NCBI RefSeq assembly: GCF_018991925.1
Contig: NW_024724368.1
Span: 6,040,545 to 6,104,544 of the forward strand
From: Homarus americanus
Taxonomy: Eukaryota > Arthropoda > Malacostraca > Decapoda > Nephropidae
Direction of reading: 5' to 3'
DNA: 64,000 nt
The first letter of the stretch is position 1; each line of letters starts with the position of its first letter. A program made the position numbers and the translations under genes. The notes under the pieces were generated by a model. The model was not told the DNA's origin. It searched no databases and saw nothing but the letters and a program-made list of their open reading frames with translations. Shown one piece after another: positions 46,260-57,983 of this stretch.

Positions 46260-46631
46260 AGGACAAAAAGAATTCGGCAGGGAGGAAGGTTGTGTGTGTC
46301 CCCTCCACACACGTCGCATAGAGGTGGCGATTAAAAGTCTGCCGTTTTCTTTCCACACTGCAAATTAATTTTTTAGTTTAATCATGAGGCAGACGCATCT
46401 TACTCTCCCTCCCTGCTGAATTCTTTTTGTCCACAACTGTACCTCGGGGCACATACCCAAGTCCGGCCAGGATAACCTCCTGCAGCTTTGACCTTTGACC
46501 TGTTTTTCCCCACCACACCTGCCCCCGTTTCATCACAGGCGGTGTACTTGTTATAGAATATTTTATTAAAAAAAAGAAAAAAAAAGAGAAAAAAAAGCCG
46601 TATATACGATCAGGATCTGGAAAAACGAGGC
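46260..46631 (-). repeat. iMet downstream module
   Basis: Inverted copy of 9269-9581, and a second same-strand copy lies at 52880-53189. Holds a perfect DR1 (TGACCTTTGACCT) at 46489-46501 and an A-rich stretch at 46566-46597. Confidence 0.8.
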
Positions 46632-46703
46632 TAGCAGAGCGTGGTTTCGATCCACGGACCTCTGGGTTATGGGCCCAGCACGCTTCCACTGCGCCACTCT
46701 GCT
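46632..46703 (-). tRNA. tRNA-iMet (CAT)
   Basis: Intact initiator gene. Its downstream flank is the module shared with 9197 and 53190; its upstream flank (after 46703) matches neither. Confidence 0.98.
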
Positions 46704-46909
46704 GCGTTACTTGAGTAGTAAAATACAAGATCCAGTTTATTTCTAAACGTGACATCATTGTAAGGCGCTACATGTTAAAGCTGCTGCACTGTACCATTAC
46801 CTCCTGTATCACGGTGCTGCACGCCATAGTAATGTTATTCATTTGTTAACGTGTACTAAAAAGTTGAAAGAATATCTGCACCAGCAAGCTCAATAAATGC
46901 TGTGCTTTG

Positions 46910-47005
46910 GGTGGTTTATTTATTTATTTATTTTATTTATATATTTTTTTTACGGGTAATAGCCCACCCGGGCACAGGTCATCGGTCAACCCACAATGGG
47001 GGGGG
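46910..47005 (-). mobile_element. LINE tail fragment
   Basis: TTTATTTA-rich sequence, then GCCCACCCGGGCACAGGTCA and CGGTCAACCCACAATGGGG, complement of the tail seen at 27640-27790. Confidence 0.65.
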
Positions 47006-47099
47006 GGGGAAGAAAAAAATAGAGGAGAAAAAGACTGAAACTGAAGCTCAAGAGTTAATCTTTTATTTCTTTATCTCTTTTTATAAAATTAATTTGATT

Positions 47100-47490
47100 T
47101 TTGTTAAAGTTCTCTCATCTGCCCTGTCAGACGGAACCTACTGGCTGGGTTACCATTCCCTGAAGAGTTACACCGAAGTTTTCCAACATTTGCACACGGA
47201 TGAAGAGTGAGGGTATTACAGGAACATGAGACGAGCGAATTACTGTGGTTCACCTGGTATTACAGAACTCGGATACATATAATGCTGTACTCCACTAAGG
47301 TAGCCAATGCCATTAATCACAGCACGGGGCCACTGTTTCATCTGATTTTATTTTAAATATTTTTAGTATTACCTGAAGAATAGACACCCCAGTTTTTTCA
47401 CGTGGTGATTAAACGCCCAAACGCTAACCCGACATAACCTAACCTCTCTTGGTAATTACCTTAAACATGTCTACAGTGGTTCAACACATA
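47100..47490 (-). repeat. Inner end of right inverted-repeat arm
   Basis: Reverse complement of 24190-24600 with very few differences. Confidence 0.85.
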
Positions 47491-47544
47491 CAAAGGCAGT
47501 GCAGCTATACAGTGGACATTGAGAGTGCAGGTATACTGTGGCCT

Positions 47545-48010
47545 GTACACAGTGAACATATAGAACTGGTGTTGTGGTGAACATATAGGACTGGTGTTGT
47601 GGTGAACATATAGTACTGGTGTTGTAGTGAACATATAGTACTGGTGTTGTAGTGAACATATAGTACTGGTGTTGTAGTGAACATATAGGACTGGTGTTGT
47701 GGTGAACATATAGGACTGGTGTTGTGGTGAACATATAGTACTGGTGTTGTGGTGAACATATAGGACTGGTGTTGTGGTGAACATATAGGACTGGTGTTGT
47801 GGTGAACATATACTGGTGTTGTGGTGAAATATAGGACTGGTGTTGTGGTGAACATATAAGTACTGCATATAGACTGGTGTTGTGGTGAACATATAGGACT
47901 GGTGTTGTGGTGAACATATAGTACTGGTGTTGTAGTGAACATATAGTACTGGTGTTGTAGTGAACATATAGTACTGGTGTTGTAGTGAACACATTATAAT
48001 AGTGTTGTAG
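47545..48010. repeat. 25-bp minisatellite, ~18 copies
   Basis: Repeats of GAACATATAGTACTGGTGTT followed by GTGGT; GGACTGG and GTACTGG variants alternate. Because 25 is not divisible by 3, long open frames appear in all three reverse frames. Confidence 0.95.
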
Positions 48011-48269
48011 CAAAAGTATATAAAAATATTGTTTACTAGTAATGTACCGGAGTACAGCAGTACAGGACCAAGAACACGAAAACTATGTTAGTCACTGCTC
48101 TTGTATGTGTGTGCACACAGGGTAGTGTAATGCGTCTAGTGTGGCAGCATTATGTTAGTGTTAACGTGCAGGCACAGCTTCCTTCCTCTCGCTTGCAGCT
48201 ACCGCCGCTGGCTAGCCCTCATGGTGAACAGAGAATCAACTTTGCGTAAGTCTTCCCTTGCCAGTACAC

Positions 48270-48690
48270 AGCATGGACGACAGTAGGCTGCCAAAGCAGC
48301 TGCTTTACAGTCACGTAACGCTAGCGGGCAACTGAAAAAGTATAAGAATAGTCTTAAAACAAACCTGAAAAAGTGCCAAATCGACCCACTCACCTGGGAG
48401 ACGATTACTCCACACCTTGCCACTACTTTCAAGTTAGCGCGACTCCATACAGAGGCAGACAAGTGCCAATGCCGGAAAGACGCTGCCGCCGCCCCTCCCG
48501 CACTAGATGTAGCCCTCAACACGTGCAGCATCTGTGGACGACCCTGCCGGTCCCGTATCGGCTTCTTTAGTCACATCTGAATTCACCAACGAAGGTGACA
48601 TCCTTAATAGCTCACATCATTGTATCATAGCTGGATGATCGTCATAATCGATTCCGAGTGACAGCAAAGTAGTAGGAACTTATGACAAAG
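48270..48690 (+). mobile_element. LINE 3' end (right arm)
   Basis: Frames give DSRLPKQLLYSHVTLAGN-like sequence, a basic linker, then TCSICGRPCRSRIGFFSH (zinc finger, nearly intact) and the 3' UTR ending CAGCAAAGTAGTAG near 48675. The best-preserved zinc finger of this family in the window. Confidence 0.8.
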
Positions 48691-48876
48691 TAGATGACTT
48701 GTATTGTGAACAAACAAATATCATAGTTCGTGTTAAAATATTAAACAAACACAGTCTGTACAAGCATAAACACACTGGCTCTACAAAACAAACACAGGAC
48801 AATTTTCACAGTGCTAAACAGATCTCGTTACACTACATAATGTGATGATTTTTAACTTTCATAAAAAGAATAATCG

Positions 48877-48949
48877 TGTTTCCGCCCGGGATCGAACCGG
48901 GGACCTTGCGCGTGTGAGGCGCACGTGATAACCACTACACTACGGAAAC
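48877..48949 (-). tRNA. tRNA-Val (CAC)
   Basis: Gene body identical to the array copies. It diverges from the PIN/FEN-like pseudogene at 49078, the same arrangement as in the left array but inverted. Confidence 0.98.
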
Positions 48950-49077
48950 CTGTAATAACATGATGTAGTCTGTTAGGAAGGAATGATCACTCTTTGTGAT
49001 GTCATGATCATCGTCACTGGAAAGGTTGGTCTTGAATCCGTGAATGTTCACAAACTGTTGACTGAGGCAAAGCACAG

Positions 49078-50345
49078 ATGGTGTCTTTTGATAACTCCTT
49101 GCCATCAGGGGTCCATGGTCCACTTTCGAAGAAATTCATCACAATGAAAATCAAGAAGAAGTCCATGAGAGTATCAGGCAAAGATGTGTATGACATTAAT
49201 CTCATCTACTACAGATTGTTGGGTCTACACCAAGCGAGGGACGTAGAACTAACAACTGTCCTCAAGTACGAGCTAGCTCCTCTTCCAACACCCATGTTCA
49301 CAGAGTCCCGAGGTATGCTCATTGCCAGTTCAAAGTCGACACTCAAGAAGAAATTCCAAGAGTTGGTTTCCGTCCGTCTATCACCGGATACACAAATCCT
49401 CATCATCGATGGATGTGCCATTCTGTGGTGTGAGCACTGGCCATACAAGGGAACTACCCAGGACTACGTGGACAATGATGTATTCGTCATCTTAGACCGC
49501 TACATGAACTATAGCATTAAGATTTCGACAAGATCGACACGAGCTGGTCAACATGTCATTCAGCACCATCGCCTCAATCCACAGAGTTCTCTGCCACCGC
49601 AGAAAACAGTCCTGACGGTAGCTGGTAATAAAGTCCAGCTCATCAACATAGTCTGTGAAGAATTGATCAGAAGAGGACTTTAGAACAAGACCAAGCTAAT
49701 CATAACCGGTACATATCCAATACCCGTACAAGTCAGTGGTGTTGTCCTTCGGCGGAGGAGTGATTTAACAACTTACCACGAAGAGGCAGACGTTATCATC
49801 GTACAACAAATGGCGAACCTTGCAGAAAATGGGGCCACAAGCATAAATGTATTATGTGATGATACAGACGTCTTCGTGCTCCTCCTCCACAAACTTGGTC
49901 CTCAGCTGCCAATTGACCATGGGAGCCACTCGTCCAGACAGAGCCATGATTGATGTAGCAGCAACAGCAACGACACACACCAAGATTGCCCCACAGCTTC
50001 TGGCAATGCATGGCCTATCTGGGTGTGACAATGTGGCCTAGCTGTTTGGCGTTGGCAAAGCCACTGTTCTTGAGAACCTTTCAAGCCAAGCAGACTCAAA
50101 AGAAGCTAGGGGAACTGGATACCGCTATGCCAGAGGTAATCGACGAAGCTGCTAAGTTCATGGCCAAGTGCTATGGATGTACCAGTGAAAATGGAGTAAC
50201 CCTTCCAGTGACGATGTTCAGGACGCCTTGTGGATGGTCGTCTTTGTCCAGGGGTTTACACAACACTGCAACTTCTCTCGAATATTCACCCGGTCCTGGT
50301 CGTCGGCGTGTACTCGTGATGGTGTTTCTTCTTTGTGGGTTGTGA
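49078..50345 (+). pseudogene. PIN/FEN-like nuclease-family gene, broken (type I)
   Basis: The frame from ATG 49078 runs 201 codons to the same TAG as in 12515-13523, then continues through HEEADVIIVQQ and DDTDVFVLLLH. A 1-nt gain at about 49897 (CTTGGTCCTCAG) shifts the frame. The SGCDNVA motif follows in the new frame and ends at a private TAG near 50039. Further family sequence (GELDTAMPEVIDEAAKFMAK) reaches about 50200 in yet another frame. One substitution alters the conserved CVHWPYKG to CEHWPYKG. Confidence 0.75.
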
Positions 50346-50700
50346 TATCCACTTGTTTTTACCCTCCGGTCATGTCACCAACATCTTTGGTGAGTTTGGT
50401 AGAGACGTACATACTCAGCGCCCATTTCATTTGATTCACAGATCTTGAAAACACGGGTATAGACGCCATTTATTTGATCGTATACCTTGTAGTTATGGAA
50501 ATATTGCAAAACAAATTAATTTCAGTAATGGCCAGGATGTCATCACCTAGATTCTTTTCAACAACCTTCTAAGATATAAAAACTACAAAAAAAAGCTTTT
50601 TAAGGACCCTACTCCAAGGTTCACCTCAAAATTATCATTTCTCTGCAGGTCTGTGTCTTTTTAATTGGAAAAATAACGACAAAGATTTTACATGTAAAGT
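50346..50700. other. No gene seen
   Basis: AT-rich, partly shared with 63300-63480. The end (about 50660-50700) matches the unit segment next to the (CA)n tract. Confidence 0.5.
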
Positions 50701-50702
50701 GT

Positions 50703-50752
<50 letters not shown>
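50703..50752. repeat. (GT)n microsatellite
   Basis: Twenty-five GT units, counterpart of the array's (CA)n in inverted orientation. Confidence 0.95.
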
Positions 50753-50756
<4 letters not shown>

Positions 50757-51261
50757 TATGTACTCAACTGTATGGGAGGGCACTGTATGTTGACGGGGGG
50801 ACGAGAAGGTCAATGTGGGTTTGTGTGTGATTTATGACATTAAGTAGATGACTTGTATTGTGAAGTAACAGTTTTCATATATCGTCTTGAAACATTGAAC
50901 AAACACACAGTCTGTACAGTAACTAAGACGCTGTTTGTAGAAAGAACAAGCACATAGTCTGTAGATTGGTTCGTGTACTTAATTTTCATCGTCCATTTTT
51001 TTTTTAGATAATTTAGTTAAGTTGGCGTTAAGGTGTTTAATCATCAGGTAAAATATGCTGGTGGTAATTCTTTTGGTGATCCCAATATTGGTTACTGTGA
51101 GACATACGTTTGGGTATAAGGCGGTAGTATTAACACAGGTGGGTGTAGGTAAGTGTAGCGATGGTTGGGTTTTGGTAATTAAGTGTAGGCAGGTGTATAT
51201 TGACCTTTGAGTGTGGGCTGGTAAAAGTATCGACCATTTGGTGTGATATATTAAGTGTCGT

Positions 51262-51440
51262 GACCACTGGGTGTGAGAGGTGAGTGTAGTGATCCCAAGG
51301 TGTAGATGATGAGTAATGATCCCAAGGTGTAGATGATGAGTAGTGATCCCAAGGTGCAGATGATGAGTAGTGATCCCAAGGTGTAGATGATGAGTAATGA
51401 TCCCAAGGTGTAGGTGGTGAGTGTAGTGATCACTGGTTTA
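51262..51440. repeat. Spacer minisatellite (right arm)
   Basis: GATCCCAAGGTGTAGATGAT with GAGTAGT joints, reverse complement of the left-array spacer repeats but expanded to about six copies. Confidence 0.88.
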
Positions 51441-51669
51441 GAGTCATTTAGTGTAGTGACCACTGGGTGTACCGGCTCGATCTCTGGGTATAATTTGGTG
51501 AATGAATTAACCATTAAATATGTTCGTCATCAGTGCGCTTTTTCACACAAACTAATTCCCTGTCGTGTCCTTGGTTCAGTCTCCAGCATTCTGATCCAGT
51601 GTTACACCGCCTTGTCAGTTAACCACGTCACTCCTTCCCACAGACACCGACACAAAAATGAGTCGAATA

Positions 51670-51741
51670 TAGCAGAGCGTGGTTTCGATCCACGGACCTC
51701 TGGGTTATGGGCCCAGCACGCTTCCACTGCGCCACTCTGCT
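51670..51741 (-). tRNA. tRNA-iMet (CAT)
   Basis: Intact initiator gene with the same flanks as the array iMet genes, inverted. TTTTT-equivalent terminator (AAAAA on +) lies at about 51654-51658. Confidence 0.98.
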
Positions 51742-51934
51742 TCTTAAATACACACAAAATATTTCTGAATTTTCATTTGGTTCTAATAACAGAAAATAGA
51801 TCATGGCTTAGATTTTTTAGTTTGTTTACTTGGTGTAGGTGGATGTTCCTGCGTTGTATAAGGAACCAGAGGTAAATATGATAGATTTTAGGGTCTTGTT
51901 GTGGAAGAGGAACACCAGAACAGGAAACATCTGG

Positions 51935-52080
51935 GATTACCACAAGATTAGACACCCTACCTTATTTCACCCTATGATTAGGCCACCGTAACTTTAACAC
52001 TGACTGAACCTCCCCCAGGTATCGTAAAAGTATTCATGCGTAAGCTGGAATAAGTTAGGGTGCCTAATCTTCAAGTAATC
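51935..52080. mobile_element. MITE-like element (right arm)
   Basis: Left terminus GATTACCACAAGATTAGACA and right terminus GTGCCTAATCTTCAAGTAAT are inverted complements with a few mismatches. Position relative to iMet matches the array. Confidence 0.65.
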
Positions 52081-52354
52081 TAACATGAATGACAACAAAA
52101 TAATACTGTAGTCATTTATTTTTGCTGTTGATGACGCCATTCCTGCATAATGATGAGAAAAATCTGGTGTGTGTCTTGACTTGTTCCCCCTTGTGTGTGT
52201 TGGGCAGGAAGTGTGTCTTGTCCCTGTTGTTGTGGTAATCTTGTCTGTTCGTATTATTTTTTTTATGTGTGTCTTCCTTTGATAAAATATGAGTGAAAAA
52301 GGTGTTGATGTAACCTGTATGTTTGTGTGTGCACTTGAAAACTTTCACCTATTT

Positions 52355-52879
52355 AGTCTACGTTCCATCCTCTGAGTTCGCCGGGAAGACAAGAAAACAA
52401 ATACCGGTATTCTCTCTGACACCAAATGTAGGAGCATCGAAGCTACCATTATCCATGAACAACTACGTTGGACTGGCCATATTACCCGCGTGGACGATAG
52501 CAGATTCCTAAAATAGTTACTTTACTGTCGCCTAATGAATGACAAACGTAAAGCTGGCGGGCAACAGAAAGGGTATAAGGGTAGTCTTAAGACAAACCTG
52601 AAAAAGTGCCAAATTTACCCCCTCATTTGAGAGACGATCACTCTACATCGACAGCATACCGAAGCAGACAAGCGCCAGCGACGGAAAGACGCTGCCGCCG
52701 CCCTTCTCGCACTATCTACACCTGCAATATTTGTGGACGACCCTGCCGGCCCCGTATCGGCCTCTCGAGTCACCTCAGAGTTCACCAACGATGGTGATAT
52801 TTTTACAACTCATATCATGTATCATAGCTGGATGATCGTCATACTCGATTCCGAGTGACAGCAAAGTAGTAGTAATAGG
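52355..52879 (+). mobile_element. LINE 3' end (right arm, second copy)
   Basis: Counterpart of 9582-10040. Gives IHEQLRWTGHITRVDDSRF-like sequence, then TCNICGRPCRPRIGLSSHLR (zinc finger) and the 3' UTR ending CAGCAAAGTAGTAGTAA near 52875. Confidence 0.8.
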
Positions 52880-53189
52880 TAGAGACCTGACACGTCGGAT
52901 AGAAGTGGCGATTAAAGTCTACGGTTTTCTTTCCACACCACAAATTGATTTTTCGTTTAATTTTGAGGCAGACACCGCTTACTCTCCCTCTCAGACGATT
53001 TTTTTTGTCCACAACTGTACCTCGGGGCACATACCCAAGTCAGGCCAGGATAACCTCCTGCAGCTTTGGCCTTTGACCTGTTTTTCCCCACCACACCTGC
53101 CCGGTTTCATCACAGGAGGTGTACTTGTTATAGAATATTTTATTAAAAAAAAATCCGTTTCTATGATCAGGACTGGGAAAAAATGATGA
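52880..53189 (-). repeat. iMet downstream module
   Basis: Third copy of the module at 9269 and 46260. Its DR1 is altered (TGGCCTTTGACCT near 53067). Confidence 0.8.
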
Positions 53190-53261
53190 TAGCAGAGTGT
53201 GGTTTCGATCCACGGACCTCTGGGTTATGGGCCCAGCACGCTTCCACTGCGCCACTCTGCT
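53190..53261 (-). tRNA. tRNA-iMet (CAT), T-stem mismatch
   Basis: Initiator cloverleaf except that the T-stem 3' side ends CCACA instead of CCACG, leaving a C-A mismatch at the base of the T stem. All other positions are intact, so it may be weakened rather than dead. Confidence 0.93.
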
Positions 53262-53499
53262 ATTGTAATATAACCAAGATGCTTCTGAAATTTCATTTGA
53301 TATTAAGAATAGAAAATAGTCCATAATTTTAGTGTAAATTGTGTTAAATTAGCGTCCAGGTGTTTAATCACCAGGTGAAATATTCTGAGGTACCACTTCT
53401 GGTGATCCCAATATTGGTTACTGTGAGAACTAGGTTTGGTATTAAGGCGGAGGTGTAACACGGGTAGGTGTAGATAAGTGTAGCGATGGTTGGGTATAA

Positions 53500-53665
53500 A
53501 CATTTAAGTGTAGGCAGGTGTATATTGACCTCTGAGTGTAGGCTGGTAAAGGCATCGACCATTTGGTGTAATATAGCAAGTGTCATAATTACTGGGTGTA
53601 GGTGGTGAGTGTAGTGATCCCGAGGTGTAGGTGTAGTGATCCCAAGGTGTAGGTGGTGAGCTGTG
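53500..53665. repeat. Spacer minisatellite
   Basis: GTGATCCCAAGGTGTAGGTG type repeats, few copies, between the iMet genes at 53190 and 53767. Confidence 0.75.
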
Positions 53666-53766
53666 TCCCTGGTTCAGTCTCCAGCTTTCTGATCCAGTGT
53701 TACACCGCCTTGCCAGTTAACCACGTCACTCCTTCCCACAGACACCGACACAAAATTATTCGAATA

Positions 53767-53838
53767 TAGCAGAGCGTGGTTTCGATCCACGGACCTCTGG
53801 GTTATGGGCCCAGCACGCTTCCACTGCGCCACTCTGCT
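53767..53838 (-). tRNA. tRNA-iMet (CAT)
   Basis: Intact initiator gene. Its upstream flank (53839-54140) matches that of the gene at 9197, while its downstream flank matches the array type. Confidence 0.98.
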
Positions 53839-54400
53839 ACTAGTAACAATGAGAGAAGACTTAAATAATGTTTTTCTTAATATCCACGTTAATGTGTGAG
53901 TGTGTGGAAGCTTTTAAGGTGTTACCTGTTGGTGTCACTCTACTGCACTTTCACCTGTGTCATGATGACCATCGCCATTATTACCGCTAAAGAAACACCA
54001 AGAATTTGACGTACTAGCTGCCTGAGTCAGCTCAATGAATGACGAGCTTGACTGACTGACTCACCTAGAGGCAGACCTGGATTGATATTATTGATAATAA
54101 AACTGTTTATTTAGTCAGAAAAATGCAGATACAGAGCTCTCTTAGTACATAAGAACATAAGAATGGAGGAAACTGCAGCGGGCCTATTGGTCCATACTGG
54201 GCAGTCCCATTTACACCCAGCCCCTATTGCTCATATGTCCACCCAACCTACGCCTGAAGCTATCCTTCAGTATACCTCATTTATCATAGAACATTAACAT
54301 CATCTGGAGCAGTCCACTTAACATGGTTGTAGTAAGAACATATGCCAATGTTACCACGATTATCACTTCGTTATTTATTTTATTTAATTTTATTTTTATT
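53839..54400 (-). repeat. Outer end of right inverted-repeat arm
   Basis: Reverse complement of 8750-9196, interrupted by a LINE tail at 54148-54290. Confidence 0.75.
54148..54290 (-). mobile_element. LINE tail (CR1/L2-like family)
   Basis: ACATAAGAACATAAGAATGG and GGTCCATACTGGGCAGTCCC match the end of the element at 39830. It is a short 5'-truncated copy absent from the left arm, so it was inserted after (or lost from) the inverted duplication. Confidence 0.7.
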
Positions 54401-54760
54401 TTATGTTTTAATTAATATTCTAAGTATATACATATTTTATAGTGGAGTTGATACACATTAGTCTGACAAGTGAGGGAAGCAATACAACATGAGTTGTATT
54501 AAGGTGAAACAAGGTGACAGAAACAGTGAGGATCATGTCTTAACGGCAATATATATAATTATTGAAATGGTAATCTTTTTCTATCTACGTGACGATATAT
54601 GACATAATGGTATTAGTGGTATAAAGAATGTGTTACTATAATTTTGGATTTACAGTATATATGTTGGGCTCAAAGAACGAAAACGAACACAACGCGTTGT
54701 GGATGTTTTCAAAAGAACCAGAAAACTAAATTTTGCTTCTTGTGTTTTACCCAATAGATA
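54291..54760. other. No gene seen
   Basis: AT-rich; the first 110 bp still belong to the inverted arm. Confidence 0.5.
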
Positions 54761-55015
54761 CAACCTAACCTAACCAAACCTAATTTAACCAAACCTAATC
54801 AAACTCAACCCAAAGAAACGTAACGTAACGTAACCTAACCTAACCTTACCTAACCTATAGCAAAATTTCGCGTTCTGGTTTATTTATCAAACAACCGAAC
54901 CATGAACCCTCGAGAGTTGTGAACCCGAAGCAGTAGACTGATACATTATTCTGTCCATAAATGCTTCAGGTTCATGAATCTGAATCTCTTGAGGGTACCT
55001 AACCTAACCTAACCT
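54761..55015. repeat. Degenerate CCTAA-type tracts
   Basis: CCTAACCTAACC and AACCAAACCTAA runs at about 54765-54855, with a shorter run at 54995-55012. Confidence 0.75.
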
Positions 55016-55069
55016 TACTGCCTGGAACACACACAAACAAATATAACTAAATAATATAACAGGGAGTAA

Positions 55070-55265
55070 GAGGAGCAGGAAGAGGGAGGAGGAGGAGGGA
55101 AGAAAAGAGTGTGTCGGGAGGAAGATGGGGGAGGAGGAGGGAAGAAAAGAGTGTGTCGGGAGGAAGATGGGGGAGGAGGAGGCAGAGGAAGAGAGTGTGT
55201 CGGGAGGAAGATGGGGGAGGGGGAAGAGAGTGTCAAGAAGAAGGAGGATGAGAGAGTGTCCAGAG
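55070..55265. repeat. GA-rich ~45-bp minisatellite
   Basis: Repeats of GAGTGTGTCGGGAGGAAGAT followed by GGGGGAGGAGGAGG. Confidence 0.88.
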
Positions 55266-55437
55266 AGGAGTGGTGGTGAGTTACACGCCTGGTGACCGCC
55301 TGAGTGACAGGTGAGGGGCGAGGAGAGGCCAGCAGATAACAGTGGACCCCTCCCAATATTCTCGCCCTATATAAACGACCCCACGTAAAAAAAAAAGTAC
55401 TGTGTATATTGATGATAATTATAATATAGAAACAATA

Positions 55438-56215
<778 letters not shown>

Positions 56216-56229
56216 ATAGTTAACAATTT

Positions 56230-57640
56230 TATCTACAACACTGTACTACAACACTATTACATCACTACAACACTGTACTACAAGACTATAACATCACTAC
56301 AACACTGGACTACAACACTACAACATCACTACAACACTGTACTACAACACTATAACATCACTACAACACTGGACTACAACATCACTACAACACTGTACTA
56401 CAACACTATTACATCACTACAACACTGTACTACAAGACTATAACATCACTACAACACTGGACTACAACACTACAACATCACTACAACACTGTACTACAAC
56501 ACTATAACATCACTACAACACTGGACTACAACATCACTACAACACTGTACTACAACACTATTACATCACTACAACACTGTACTACAAGACTATAACATCA
56601 CTACAACACTGGACTACAACACTACAACATCACTACAACACTGTACTACAACACTATTACATCACTACAACACTGGACTACAACACTACAACATCACTAC
56701 AACACTGGACTACAACACTATAACATCACTACAACACTGTACTTCTAACACTATTACATCACTACAACACTATAACATCACTACAACACTGGACTACAAC
56801 ACTATAACATCACTACAACACTGTACTACAACACTATTACATCACTACAACTGTACTACAACACTACAACATCACTACAACACTGTACTACAACACTCAC
56901 ACTACAACACTGTACTACAACACTATAACATCACTACAACACTGTACTACAACACTACAACATCACTACAACACTATAACATCACTACAACACTGTACTA
57001 CAACACTATTACATCACTACAACACTGTACTACAACATTATTACATCACTACAACACTATACTACAACACTACAACACTACTACAACACTATAACATCAC
57101 TATAACACTATACTACAACACTATAACATCACTACAACACTGTACTACAACACTATAACATCACTACAACACTGTACTACAACACTACAACATCACTACA
57201 ACACTGTACTACAACACTATAACATCACTACAACACTGTACTACAACACTATAACATCACTACAACACTGTACTACAACACTACAACATCACTACAACAC
57301 TGTACTACAACACTACAACATCACTACAACACTGTACTACAACACTATCACTACAACACTGTACACAACACTATTACATCACTACAACATCACTACAACA
57401 CTGTACTACAACACTGTAACATCACTACAACACTGTACTACAACACTATTACATCACTACAACACTGTACTACAACACTGTAACATCACTACAACACTGT
57501 ACTACAACACTGTAACATCACTACAACACTACTACAACACTACAACATCACTACAACACTGTACTACAACACTGTAACATCACTACAACACTACTACAAC
57601 ACTATTACATCACTACAACACTGTACTACAACAATACAAC
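56230..57640. repeat. ~40-bp satellite, ~35 copies
   Basis: Repeats of ACATCACTACAACACTGTAC followed by TACAACACTATA, with higher-order blocks (GGACTAC and ATTACATC variants recur about every 120-240 bp). It decays after 57640 into related CACTATAAC sequence up to about 57800. Confidence 0.95.
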
Positions 57641-57983
57641 ACTGGAAGATCGCTACAACACCATAACTTCACTATAACACTATACTACATCACAACACCA
57701 AAACTCCACTACAACAGTATACTACAACTCTATAACCACTAAAACACTATCATCACAACACCAGAACTCCACTATAACGCCACTATAGAACTATACTACA
57801 ACGAAGTATCATTACTACACTATTGCATCTTCACCACAACAGCTTCCCTCTCGACTATAAACAGGAAATCTTGGGATGAGAACTGGATTTAACCAGTTTT
57901 CGATTTGAATTTTTCATTTACTCCTCGAATTTTGATTACTAGGTCCTTGAGCAACCTAAACCTGAGGGTAAATATACCTCAGG
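57641..57983. promoter_or_regulatory. Upstream region of the kinase gene
   Basis: The decayed satellite end gives way to unique AT-rich sequence. No clear TATA or initiator can be assigned. The kinase ATG is preceded by TACCTCAGG. Confidence 0.2.

Noticed and set aside
47461..48013. Three overlapping - strand frames of 145-180 codons
   Set aside because: All translate the same 25-bp minisatellite in three phases; periodic artefact.
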